64,000 nt of DNA from Eriocheir sinensis (lineage: Eukaryota; Arthropoda; Malacostraca; Decapoda; Varunidae). The first letter of the stretch is position 1. Each line of letters opens with the position of its first letter. The notes beneath the pieces were generated by a model. It made no database searches, was not told where the DNA came from, and was given only the letters and a program-made list of their open reading frames with translations. Below, one piece after another: positions 55,001 to 64,000 of the stretch. The DNA lies in contig NC_066518.1 of NCBI RefSeq assembly GCF_024679095.1, positions 4,737,610-4,801,609 on the forward strand, written 5' to 3'. The translations under genes and the position numbers were made by a program.

Positions 55001-56594
55001 CTGCCACTACTAGTGTCTATGGTACTGGGATGAGCCCTGACTGGGGACTTTGGTTCAGCCTTAGCCTCATCCTCCTTATCACAGTCCTGCCCTGGTTTGC
55101 TGTACGAGTGTCCAAGAACATCCTCCAAATTTCTAAACACTTGACCTGCACTTTGTTGTGTGTTTCTAGAATTCACTTCAGGTAGAGCACAGCTGGAAAC
55201 ATAAGAGGCATCATTTCCAAAGTCAGGGATAACCTCCTCTACAATAGCTTTGGTTAGGCAAAAGTCACCAGTGTCTAGCATTTCTTCCACACCTCGTTCA
55301 CATCTACTCGAGTCACTGTTTGAAGTTCTTGAAGGAATATCTTTTAAACTGACCACTGCCTCAGCCAAAAGAGGGAGTCCTGTCCTAATGCTGCCTGTGC
55401 GCTCATCAACACCATCACCGTTGTCACCATTACCATCACCGTCACAGACATCACTGGTTTCCTCAGTCACATCCTCTGTTCTTTCTTCTAAACTAATACT
55501 GGCTACCTCTTCTGTGGCATCCTCTGCATCACTAACATTTGTGGTTTCCGCCATTTCAAGTAATTCACCGGCACTCTCACTCGTATCTTCCCTGTCGTCA
55601 CCCACATTTTCCATTCCCTCTCTCCTCTTGATCTTTCTCCTTGCATTCCCAGTTTCTTCCGTCATGACCAGCCCTCTTTTGGCATCTGGTAAGACCTTGC
55701 TCTTGCTGGTGGATCTGCTTTGCACTGTATTTTGTACCTTCTTTTCCTTGTCTTTCCTGGACGACTTGGGCTGCATGAGTTTCTCTTTGACGTTAGGCGA
55801 GGGAGCTTTGGCCATCTTCTTAGGTGAGGCCCAAACTCTTCTCTCAATGGTGGCTCTTCGTGAGGACCTCCGCAGCATGCTCCCCTCACTTCTATCACCC
55901 TGATAAGTTAAAGGAAACCATATTAAGTTCACTTCTCTGTCTTCTTGAGATTATAAAAGAATTACATAGGAACTAATATATAAACCTGATGTTGCTCATT
56001 CTTCAGCAGTGACTCAATGGAGGTTCTGCCTTACTGCAGTGAAATTCTACCTTAATGAAACTTGAAAAAGAGATTTTAAGCAATTCACTTAGTTTGGGAT
56101 TTTTATCTGACAAAAAATCTAAGCACAAAATGCCGAGTGATGATTTTGCCTGTTGCTATATATTATCCTTCCTTGATGTAACATGACTTAACATGACTCC
56201 TACAAATGGAGGGAGTGCAGCCCAGTTTACAACTCATCACACAAAAAAAGTCTAGGAATAGAATACCGGGCAAAAATGAAAATGGAAACACATGAATGGA
56301 AGGCCCACTGTAGCAAATATTCTGCAACAGTCATCTCATTAAGTGAAAGGGCAACTATAGTAAGACATGTTGGTGACGTGTTACTTTGTTACTGCTGCGT
56401 GTGTTGAGGGCCACATCATCCTTATGCAGCCGGGACACATGGCCGGCACTGCTGACATGGCCAGGGCGGGGCCTTCCTACCCCACTTGAAGAGTCACTTA
56501 CTTTGCACTTCATCCTCTCTGTAAGAAAATACAAAACACTGTCATTTAATTGATTACTTGATATATAACAAATGCATATTAAAAAGTAGTAGTT

Positions 56595-56644
<50 letters not shown>

Positions 56645-59600
56645 CATGATAATAATAATATTTGTATTTATGCAAAGCATCAGTTCTTCCTCAGAACTAA
56701 TTGGCACTTGAGAGGAAAAAAATGCCTATTCATAAATGCTACAAATTATATACAAATTATATACCTACTTAAGTTGGCACAGTTTGGGTGGAGGTTTTTC
56801 CTTACTCACTCAATTTGCCGACATCCAGATAATGAATTAATTAAGAATTATGGTGAGGGCTGTCATATATTTCAGTTTCTAGTGGTCACTTGTTACTTCA
56901 CATGTGAGTATGAGTTCACACACTCAGAGAAATAGGTGGAAACTTTCAGCATAATCACCTTGTCAGAAGTTCCCCAAAGAGAGGTGCCATTAGTGATAGA
57001 AATACAGATCATGTGTTCCTTTCTTATTGACTTCTTTTCCGAAAACATTCATACTATCTAAGGTTCTCCTACAGTGATGTACAAATGTTTAAGTCACCCT
57101 GTCCAAAGATACTGAGTTCCTAATATCCTGAGTCCATAATAATCTTGGATCTTGGAGGATAAAACACAGTTTATGACATCTTAAATAAAAAAAATAAAAA
57201 ATAAAAAAATAAACTTTGAATGAACATAACTAGACATTACCCACCTACTCTAGTCAAGGTAAACTAAAGGTGGAAGGATAAGCTACAGCTGCACGTAACC
57301 GTGGCGCTCATCTCCATTTCAGTGGCCCCAGGATACAAGGCCAGTGCAATTTTTGGGCTACCACATGTTTCCTTTCCCTGGTTTCCCCAGCTACCCATTT
57401 ATCGACAACTCAAAGGGAAGATAAATAGTTGGATGGGCTGTGAGCCAAGTGACCAGGCCAGGATTCAAATCCGAGCCTGCAGATTTGAGCTAAGAGTGCT
57501 AACCACTACACCAAGGAGGCGAACTAACCTGTTCACCATGGAGGCACTCTAGTTAAAGAACAAGCAATGCAGAATCAATGCATAAGGAAAAGAAAATGTT
57601 TCATGACCATGAGGAAAATGTACCAAATGACATGTTTACCCAAATACTTTAGGTATAAGATTTGCCATCCCATTTTTTATAGCACTGCAGTAGAAAATAT
57701 TATCACTTTTCAGCACAACACCCATTACTACTAACAATTACACTTGATTCACTTTCCTTCTCCTTCCCCATCAGCCAATACATTATAAATGCATTTTAAG
57801 TGCCCTGCACATAATTGATCAGTTAGAATACCCAGGGAGGAAAGAGCAAGTTGATCTGAGCCATCATCAGCCGATCCCAAGGTGATGCAGCCACCCAGCA
57901 TGGGCTACAAGGTCATGGCATCTTAGACTAAGGGGCAGGGGGAACACAGGATAGAGGGCTAAGGTATGGAGATACTTAACATGGGAAAGTTTGCCATATG
58001 CTACCTTGCCTGACCTTCAGTTTCATCATATTTCTATGCATTCATTATTAAGCTTGATTATAAATCATGCTGAATTACTGTATGACACAATAATGGCACT
58101 AATAATAATAGTAATAGTCACTTCTTCAGAAGGTTGCACAACACTGTGTGTGAATATTCAATTCATAAAATGTACATGACTAAGTCAAAGGTATATTGTA
58201 TATAGGTATATATACCATAAATAGATGGCTTAACTTTCAGTTTTAAATCACAGTAAGTAGCCTACCTGCAAAATGTCACATTTAGTACACATAATCTTCT
58301 GCATATCCATTATCAACATGTTGATCCCCCACACAGGAGTGGGTGTGGCACTGAACAGTGAGGCAAATGCAGAGCCAATAACACTCCATCTTATGTGCAT
58401 ACCACCAGCAACAGGCTGATGAACCACTTAGAGGCAAAATAACACATCACGTTAGGCAATGATGAAGTGATTACCCATACCAGAAAGAACCACCCTTGGT
58501 CATGACATCTCGGCGGATAAAGGTGCCATTAAATGCCAAGCTGCCCCAGTATGAGTGGTGGACAAAACCTATGCACCATGACCAAACACCGGGGCGGGCC
58601 GCCTCAGGGATGGGCGCGTGACACGTAGGAGGCACATCAACATTGAGGCACAATATTTAGGACCAATTCTAAGCCTCCTTCGAGCATTCCCGTCTCTCCA
58701 ACGGGTTCTGATAAGGTAATAAGCGTGATAGGGCCCAGTGCTGGACTGTTCCTCGCCCTGAGCATCCCTGGCACTGTCAAAATCTGGTCAAAATCAAGCC
58801 TTCGTGACTCAACACTTCATCGTGACCTCTGAGGCGCATGACCCTGTTTCCTTGACCACTCACTTGACCCCGCAAACACCTAAATTCCTCACGTACCCAC
58901 ACCTAACCCTCTCCAAAGACCTTTCCTACGGCAAGAGCTTCATGTCCCAGCTTCGTTTACTTCACTTGAGTCCTGTTGCATTTTTTTCCTATTTTTTTAC
59001 ATCTTTGTTTACATGCCCGACCCCCAGCCCACCCTTGCACACCCTGGCAGTATGTCCCCGTCCAGGCCTCCGTGGCGCCCAGACACCCGCCTAAATAACC
59101 CTCCTGCCATCTGTCCCTCAAGCTGGCATCCTCTACTTGCCTGTGCCGTAGAGACAGACATCGGGGCGTCACATTTTGGGGCAGCCCGTCGCTAAGGAGG
59201 ACCTTCGAACACCCTCGCGGCGGCCATTTTTAGGCAGGGTTGCCACACCAATTTAGTACCAGACCGTACCAGAAAACGTACCGGCAGGTGAGAACAAAAT
59301 GGAAAACGTACAGGTGAGAACAGGATGGAAAATGTACATGCCAGGTGAGAACAGAATGGAAAATATACATGCCAGGTGAGAACAGAATGGAAAATGTACA
59401 TGACAGGTGAGAACAGAATGAGAAACGTACATGACAGGTGAGAACAGAATGGGAAGTGTACATGACAGGTGAGAATTAACAGACTGGAAAACGTAGGCCT
59501 ACTACATATGACAGGTACGTGAGAGCAGAATGGAAAATGTACATATGACACTGTAGGTGAGAGCAGAATGGAAAACGTACATATATAACCATGGTTGAGA

Positions 59601-60539
59601 ACAGAATGGAAAACGTATAGCCTACAGGTGAAAACAAAATGGAAAACGTACATACCAGGTGAGAGCAGAAGGGATCGACGACGTACAGGCGAGAATAAAC
59701 TGAAAAAAACGTATACCAGGTGAGGATGAAATGGAAAACGTACAGGTGAGAACGAGATGAAAAACGAACAGGTGAAAACAAAGTGAAAAACGTATAGGCT
59801 ATATGCCAGGTGAGAACAGACTGGAAAACGTACCAGGTGAGAGCAAACTGGAAAACCTACAGGCAAGAACAGACTGGAAAACGTATCAGGTGAGAGCAAA
59901 CTGGAAAACGTACAGGCAAGAACAGACTGGAAAACGTACCAGGAGAGAGCAAACTGGAAAATGTACAGGCAAGAACAGACTGGAAAACGTACCAGGAGAG
60001 AGCAAACTGGAAAATGTACAGGCAAGAACAGACTGGAAAACGTACCAGGAGAGAGCAAACTGGAAAATGTACAGGCAAGAACAGACTGGATCACGTACGT
60101 ACAAATATATATGCATATTTTCCATTCTGTTCTCACCTGGCATGCGTTCCACGTACTCTGTTCTCACCTGTACGTACGTTTTCATGCAATTCTGTCCTCA
60201 CGTACATAGTTACAGGCTATAGGTGAGAACAGAATTGTTTGAAAACGTACAGGTGAGAACAGACCTGAAAGCGTATACATGCCAGTGACAGCAGAATGGA
60301 AAACGCAACAACAAATGATTTTCTTTTTAACAGTAAGGGAGGCAGCTGAAGGAAAGAAAAAAACTTGGCCCTGCTCCGGTAAAAAAAAAAAAAAAAAAAC
60401 GATCAAGTGGCAAGAAGTGACGTACCTCATTTCGGAAGGAGAGGCGCTTTGATATTTTTATACTCTTCTTGAAAGAGTTCCACTTATAGGCAGGAGAAAA
60501 TTCAGACGGAGGAAGGTTAATTGTTTCAGAGTTTACCAT
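48828..60539 (-). CDS. Large C2H2 zinc-finger protein (three fingers, acidic regions, 13-aa repeats)
   Basis: Five minus-strand exons join in phase: 60539-60426, 55899-54423, 53571-53401, 51561-51364 and 50968-48828, about 1366 aa. It is probably a nuclear DNA-binding transcriptional regulator. The N-terminal 100 residues are basic (SMLRRSSRRATIERRVW; KSSRKDKEKK), which suits a nuclear signal. A long acidic Ser/Thr/Glu-rich region follows, then a very acidic exon (DDDEDEEGE). A first C2H2 finger (CPECPMQF...H-x3-H) lies near 661-681, then a long Ser/Gln/Thr/Pro-rich stretch, another acidic block (IDDLDDDDEEG), and two C-terminal fingers joined by a canonical TGEKPF linker near 1306-1355. Exons 2-5 are well supported by GT-AG sites and phase. 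Exon 1 (MVNSETINLPPSEFSPAYKW...) is less sure: it has an in-frame upstream TAG, a GAG/GTACGT donor and matching phase 0. A possible extra or alternative exon lies at 56518-56385. I cannot name an orthologue. Confidence 0.78.
50010..50325 (-). repeat. 39-bp coding tandem repeat in the zinc-finger gene
   Basis: Seven consecutive units encode variants of a 13-residue block (IQPLVSSSQSALQ). Unit variation is mostly conservative (A/P/G, S/T, L/I/V), which suggests selection on the protein. Confidence 0.85.
51364..51561 (-). CDS. Zinc-finger gene exon 4
   Basis: 198-nt internal exon bounded by TTTTCTCCCCAG and CCTCCAG/GTAGGT. It encodes a hydrophilic segment with SPSPPPTPAKLKKQIPPLIK, proline-rich then basic. 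The acceptor is a tandem NAGNAG (CAGCAG), so one codon may be included or skipped. The phase matches both neighbours. Confidence 0.72.
51697..51990 (-). pseudogene. Jockey/CR1-type reverse transcriptase C-terminus remnant
   Basis: The minus-strand frame contains LIKGDTRESRGHGRKMKKEA, CKREIKKKRFPQRVVKAWN and VHEFKAKLDYSRYRG, the conserved tail seen after the palm in jockey- and CR1-like elements. It lies in intron 4 of the zinc-finger gene, just past exon 4. Sequence down to about 51640 looks like the element's 3' UTR. Confidence 0.72.
52085..52225 (-). repeat. Second 3'-end fragment of the same jockey/CR1-like element
   Basis: Repeats of TTTACCTAGTTGT, a ...GAGC.CTAC..G.GCT/CGTGCT block and TTTAAATTCATGAA match the same order at 51655-51760, so this is a short 3'-end copy about 450 bp away in the same orientation. 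Confidence 0.6.
52815..53358. mobile_element. mariner-type MITE with TA target duplication
   Basis: 544 bp with inverted ends CAGGTAACTCTCGATTTATG and CAGGTAACTCTCGATTTACG, flanked by TA on each side. It holds a (GA)n tract and the GGTACC-rich fragment. It ends about 40 bp from the donor of zinc-finger exon 3. Confidence 0.8.
53030..53130. mobile_element. Partial copy of the GGTACC-rich element
   Basis: Repeats of GGTACCGGTACC, then ACCTGCCCACCCCTA, the reverse of the end seen at 1491. It sits inside the mariner-type element of 52815-53358. Confidence 0.6.
53401..53571 (-). CDS. Zinc-finger gene exon 3 (acidic)
   Basis: 171-nt exon, entered through CAGAG/CC so that the frame reads AMMPRDLIPAMVTEKAENE, and ended by GGACAAG/GTAATG. 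More than half of its middle is D or E. A mariner-type inverted-repeat element ends only about 40 bp past its donor. Confidence 0.72.
54423..55899 (-). CDS. Zinc-finger gene exon 2 (basic then acidic Ser/Thr-rich)
   Basis: 1477-nt exon between TTAACTTATCAG and AAGAG/GTGAGT. The first 70 codons are strongly basic; the remainder is acidic, Ser/Thr/Glu-rich and probably disordered. The open frame extends upstream to 55932 across the acceptor, so the first 11 codons of the raw frame are not coding. Confidence 0.8.
56385..56518 (-). CDS. Possible alternative exon of the zinc-finger gene
   Basis: A GC-rich 134-nt stretch in AT-rich surroundings, preceded by TTTTCTTACAG and followed by AACAAA/GTAACA. 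It reads MKCKVSDSSSGVGRPRPG and onward. Its end phase fits exon 2, but its start phase does not fit candidate exon 1, so it would need another upstream exon. An internal GTAAGT is a competing donor. Confidence 0.35.
56597..56660. repeat. (AAT)n trinucleotide repeat
   Basis: About 15 units followed by a few interrupted ones, just upstream of the possible alternative exon of the zinc-finger gene. Confidence 0.9.
57240..57525 (-). repeat. tRNA-derived SINE copy
   Basis: The minus strand reads CTTGGTGTAGTGGTTAGCAC and GGATTTGAATCC, internal RNA polymerase III promoter boxes of tRNA type, followed by the same body as at 34560-34818. It lies in intron 1 of the zinc-finger gene. Confidence 0.7.
59250..60110 (+). 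repeat. Minisatellite built on GGTGAGAACAGAATGGAAAA
   Basis: The first 550 bp carry degenerate units of about 25-33 bp (CAGGTGAGAACAGAATGGAA, AACGTACAT). From about 59800 a tight higher-order unit of about 53 bp alternates AGAACAGACTGGAAAACGTA and AGAGCAAACTGGAAAATGTA. The 314-codon minus-strand frame here is an artefact. Scattered single units continue to about 60960. Confidence 0.85.
60426..60539 (-). CDS. Candidate first coding exon of the zinc-finger gene
   Basis: 38 codons from ATG to a GAG/GTACGT donor, in phase 0 as the next exon needs. An in-frame TAG lies about 50 nt upstream and no other ATG intervenes. The segment is basic (FKKSIKISKRLSFRNE), continuing the basic start of exon 2. 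It depends on a splice of about 4.5 kb that I cannot verify. Confidence 0.5.
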
Positions 60540-61389
60540 GCAGGGAAAGGGATAATTAAATGGATGAAGATGCTGGTTAACTCTTGCCTAAGGGATTTGG
60601 ACAGTATGGGGATATGAGCAAGAGTAGAAAAGCTGAGTGACGCGGGGCTGCGGGCGAGAGGCGTGCATATCGATAGAGGATAGAAAGATAGAGGTGGGAG
60701 CAAAATTAACAACTTATATACGCACATACATATGGCAGGTGAGAACAATATGAACAATATGTAGCTATATATACATGAAGGTGTGAACAGATTGTTATAA
60801 TCACCCATGGCAACTAAGTTATCCATTTAATGGATATGCCTATATCTGGTGAGAACAAATTAAATGATCAACGTATGTATAGTACATACCAGGGGAGAAC
60901 AAACTGGATAAAACAGGCGATAACAAAATATAAAACGTACATTATAAGGAGAATAAATCTACTGGGTGAAAACGCGCTATGTATGCTACCATATTTGGAA
61001 GAGATGGTATTTATCGGAACTTTGTGGCTATTAATCCTTTATCAATACTTTCTTATAAAGGAACCCTTAGTATTAGTTATCTCCAAATACTTTAACAGCA
61101 TTTCGTACAAAAGAAAAAACACCAAGCGTACCTAGACAGCCCTAAGTACCTAATATGGTTCGTTAGTACCAGAAGCGGCACCCCTGGGCGCAGCTGAAAA
61201 CATGGTGTCGCCGCGGCACACAAACGGAATTTCGTTTCCCACAAAGCTGCAGCCAAGGTCACTGCTATTACATATAATCTCGTCATGTACATAAATATAT
61301 TCAGAAATGTATACATATGTGGCTTCATTATAAACTTTTCAACCTTTTTAGAACGGAATAAGATGAATAACGCTGGCAGGTAGTAAGTG

Positions 61390-61990
61390 CGCAATGTACC
61401 GGTCTGGGCCGTGGTCAAAACCCGGGGCGGCGCAGCGCGCAGGCGCGCGGCCCTCCATGTTGGCCCCGCCGCGTGACAATAACACAGTGCTGCCCCGCGT
61501 TGCTGCCACCTAACGCCTCGTTTCTCTTCGTGCGTCAACTGTGTGAGTGTGTCTCCTATCTTGGGTGCATGTCAAGTTAATACTGGTGGGCCGTGGGTAG
61601 TTGTTACCACCAGTACCTGGCCCTGTGCATGTAAATAACAACATAGAACAGATGTCCGCCATTTGCAGGGCAAAGCGAATCCTTCAATGCTGTTTGGCAT
61701 GCATTTTGGCTCTGACGCAGGGTGCCTGCGGGAGTGGCGGGCTGCTATAGTGGTTCTGGGCAGACAGGCCCGGGGGAGTGTCGTTCAAGCAGATTGACAC
61801 CCGTCCGTCTCTGTCGGCCTGAGGTGTGACAGCTACGGACTGATGTGGTTGCCGACTTATGGCAGTGTGCGTGCGGGGTGTGGCATGACTTTTGACGCTC
61901 CAAGGCACACTTACCATTTGTTATGGGTTGCCATCTTTGTTGTTGTCATGGCTACTGCTGCTGCATGACGAGGCAAGGTTGGCAAACAAC
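61390..61990. promoter_or_regulatory. CpG-rich region with a possible minus-strand first exon
   Basis: 61420-61510 is dense in CG (GGCGGCGCAGCGCGCAGGCG). On the minus strand, AAAGATGGCAACC (YY1-like) is followed by AACAAATG/GTAAGT, a strong donor at 61914. This is a plausible promoter and non-coding first exon for the zinc-finger gene; the link is inference. Confidence 0.4.
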
Positions 61991-62477
61991 CTCGGGCGGA
62001 AAATAAAGTGGTAGAGCAGCATTGTGGGAGGTGGTGTTAGCCGTGATAGTGAGGCGTCCACGCCAATATCATTAATCAATCTCGAGGCAACTTCCTACCC
62101 CCCCCCCCCCCTTGTGGCCTCACCTGCCCACACCCTGACACCCCCAGCTAGCCTCAGCATGGCAGGGTGATGGTGGGGGTGGGGGTTGCAGTAAAGGTTA
62201 GGGAGTTTGTTAGTTTTGCCTAAATGCTTGAGTACATAAATTACCCTAACCTAACAAGTATTAACCCTGCCAAAGTAATGGTCGGGGCCCTATGTTATTC
62301 TGCTAAGCTTCCATACAGTGTCCAATGAACATCTGGTTTGAGGAACAGCGAACCACGTTCACTGGATCTGGATCTGGATTTATGATATGCAGGGCACTCA
62401 TACAGGTGCATATAACACCCATATTTGTTGTTTGGCAGTGACAGTCACACTTAACTTTTGTAGGCAATGGATTACAG

Positions 62478-62581
<104 letters not shown>

Positions 62582-62610
62582 TACATAATATATACTTTTT
62601 TACATCTCAG

Positions 62611-62869
62611 CCTATAGTGCCTGTAGGTTTTCTTCAGGGGCCTAGCTGGTGGTTGGCCCAAGCCCATCATGGCGCAGGCAATTTTTTATAGTGGCGCCAG
62701 TTAAGCTTGGCTCATGCTGCCCCCTGAAACTCATTCTTGATTCACTGGACGGTTTCTTCTATAGTTCGGGTTGATGGGTGGTCTTCAGGACAGGGTGTGG
62801 GTAGTCTTAGGCCACTCGGCAGTGACTGAAAAATCCCAGGTGGTAGCATGGGGATTTGGATCGACATTG
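62611..62869 (-). repeat. SINE copy, second family, head truncated
   Basis: About 255 bp match the body of the 40727 copy (CATCATGGCGCAGGCAATTT, CTCATTCTTGATTCACTGGA, CACTCGGC.GTGACTGAAAAA). The match stops just after GGATTTGGATCGAC, losing the A-box part of the tRNA head. Confidence 0.75.
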
Positions 62870-62949
62870 TCCATTATGTTTTATTTTATTTATTTTTTTT
62901 TTTTTACATTCTGGCCTATAGTGCCCCTGATCTGGGCTGGTTGAGGGGC

Positions 62950-63765
62950 TTGCACCCCTTCCCCCTACAAAAACTTTTACCCGCCAAAAACGGAATAAAA
63001 AGTAGAGGTTGGGGTTGTGGCGACCCCGATCCGTTTTTGTTGGGGGGCCTGACGGCACGGCAGGCTTCCATGATGCATCTGCATCCGGGGAGCCTGCCAT
63101 CAGTGACGGATGCAGGGCAAAGCCTACGGGAACCCTGCACCTTGAGGGAGGATAGGCCCCCTAACCCCTCTTTATCTTATGGGGGCAGCTGTGGTGGTGC
63201 AAAGGCTGCTCTTGCCTGCAGAACCAGGCCTGCGGCTAACTTTTGGAAGCTCTGCGTGTGGACTCATGAAACGTCCGGAGCCTCTTGGATGATGATCGAC
63301 TGCCCTACCTATCAAATGAGCTCAGAAGGCTGAGGGTGGACATAGTGGCACTCTCAGAGACAAGGAGCCCTGGCAGTGGCGAGATCAGTAAGGGGGGGTA
63401 CACCTTCTACTGGTCCGGCATGAGCAATGGCTTCCATCACAAGGGGGTAACTGTGGGCATTTCCAGCCAACTGCTGCCATTTGTGGTTACAGCTAACGGA
63501 CATGTGGCACATTACCCAGAAGGTGATCCTGCTCACTGGGTTGTCTCTGTAAGAAACAATCCTGAATGGAGGAGGCCAAGGGGATGCCCACTGAGTCACT
63601 GGCTTGAGCAAGTCGATATACCATGCCAGGAGGTACTCAGGATGGGAAGGGGGCCTGCATGGAGACTCGCCCGGAGGGACCCTCAGTCTTGGTGTCATAG
63701 GGTGGGCGAGGCGATGTGCCCCTGGCGTATGCCCCCATTGATTGTTTGATTGATTTTCATACATA
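62950..63765 (+). mobile_element. Internally deleted RTE-like retrotransposon
   Basis: The 5' part encodes an endonuclease start: NVRSLLDDDRLPYLSNELRR, then LRVDIVALSETRSPGSGEIS, GGYTFYWSGMSN and GVTVGISSQL, the N-terminal half of an AP-like endonuclease. The codon before NVRS is TGA (63267-63269) where W is usual. The same frame then jumps to a LINE tail (HWLEQVDIPCQEVLRMGRGP, AWRLARRDPQSW, GEAMCPW), so most of the endonuclease and all of the reverse transcriptase are missing. A short TTGATTGTTTGATTGATT tail closes it. Confidence 0.75.
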
Positions 63766-64000
63766 TTCAGGCCAAATTATTCCCACAGAAAAAAGAGAGA
63801 GAAAGCATGTTTACCTAACAACAAATTAAATGTGAATTAGTGAAAAACAAAAAATCGATTATAAAAAATATCTGAGTTTATGAAAAGAAATCAGATTTTT
63901 TTCTAACCCTGTATACAACGTTATCTAAAACTTGTGAAAGATAAATTGTGGTAACCTAGATGTCACACTGGCCCTGTGTCCCAGAGTAATGGGTTCTCAG

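Noticed and set aside
59192..60136. 314-codon minus-strand open frame with repeated FPVCS/FSSLF residues
   Set aside because: It is a translation of the minisatellite; the repeat period and lack of stop codons explain it, and three frames are open over parts of it.

Overview
This is an animal nuclear genome window. The evidence is spliced genes with GT-AG introns, one mitochondrial-ribosome protein gene, a U4 snRNA-derived sequence, tRNA-derived SINEs, several non-LTR retrotransposon remnants, and very long TA/CA/GA microsatellites. The repeat-dense, AT-rich texture and the non-LTR and SINE types point to an arthropod, most likely a decapod crustacean. That is inference from texture and remembered family resemblance, not from a search. 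No bacterial operon, CRISPR array or intact virus was seen.

Three spliced protein genes can be assembled with consistent reading phase. (1) Minus strand, 26740 to 20200: a three-exon gene for a small type I membrane protein (about 154 aa) with signal peptide, one six-cysteine EGF-like module, one transmembrane helix and a short acidic tail. (2) Plus strand, 34178 to 38042: a five-exon gene for mitochondrial ribosomal protein uL10m (mRpL10/MRPL10), 258 aa, all introns phase 0. (3) Minus strand, about 60539 to 48828: a large C2H2 zinc-finger protein of about 1366 aa with three fingers, acidic stretches and a seven-copy 13-residue repeat. Its first exon is less certain than the other four. Possible CpG-rich promoter regions lie at about 61390-61990 and 27700-27950.

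Layout: 1-9.4 kb is a patchwork of transposon debris, namely a long inverted repeat with a nested GGTACC-rich element, a short TIR element, a U4 pseudogene-like piece, a foldback element and fragments of two non-LTR elements. 9.5-20 kb is AT-rich DNA with no gene, holding a hairpin between two TA tracts and two DNA-transposon-like elements. 20.2-26.7 kb is the EGF/TM gene, whose large first intron carries a TTAA-flanked element, a non-LTR C-terminus remnant and a 359-bp foldback. 27-34 kb holds minisatellites and an 800-bp palindrome. 34-38 kb is mRpL10. 39-41.4 kb is a nest of transposons. 41.4-48.8 kb is AT-rich with a second nest. 48.8-60.5 kb is the zinc-finger gene, with a mariner-type element about 40 bp from an exon and a long minisatellite in intron 1. 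61.4-62 kb is CpG-rich. The window ends in a SINE and an internally deleted RTE-like retrotransposon.

The genes do not form a pathway. The main unexplained structure is the set of non-autonomous inverted-repeat elements: TTAA-flanked piggyBac-like elements, a TA-flanked mariner-like element, and very large foldbacks, several nested in one another. I found no undescribed gene system.
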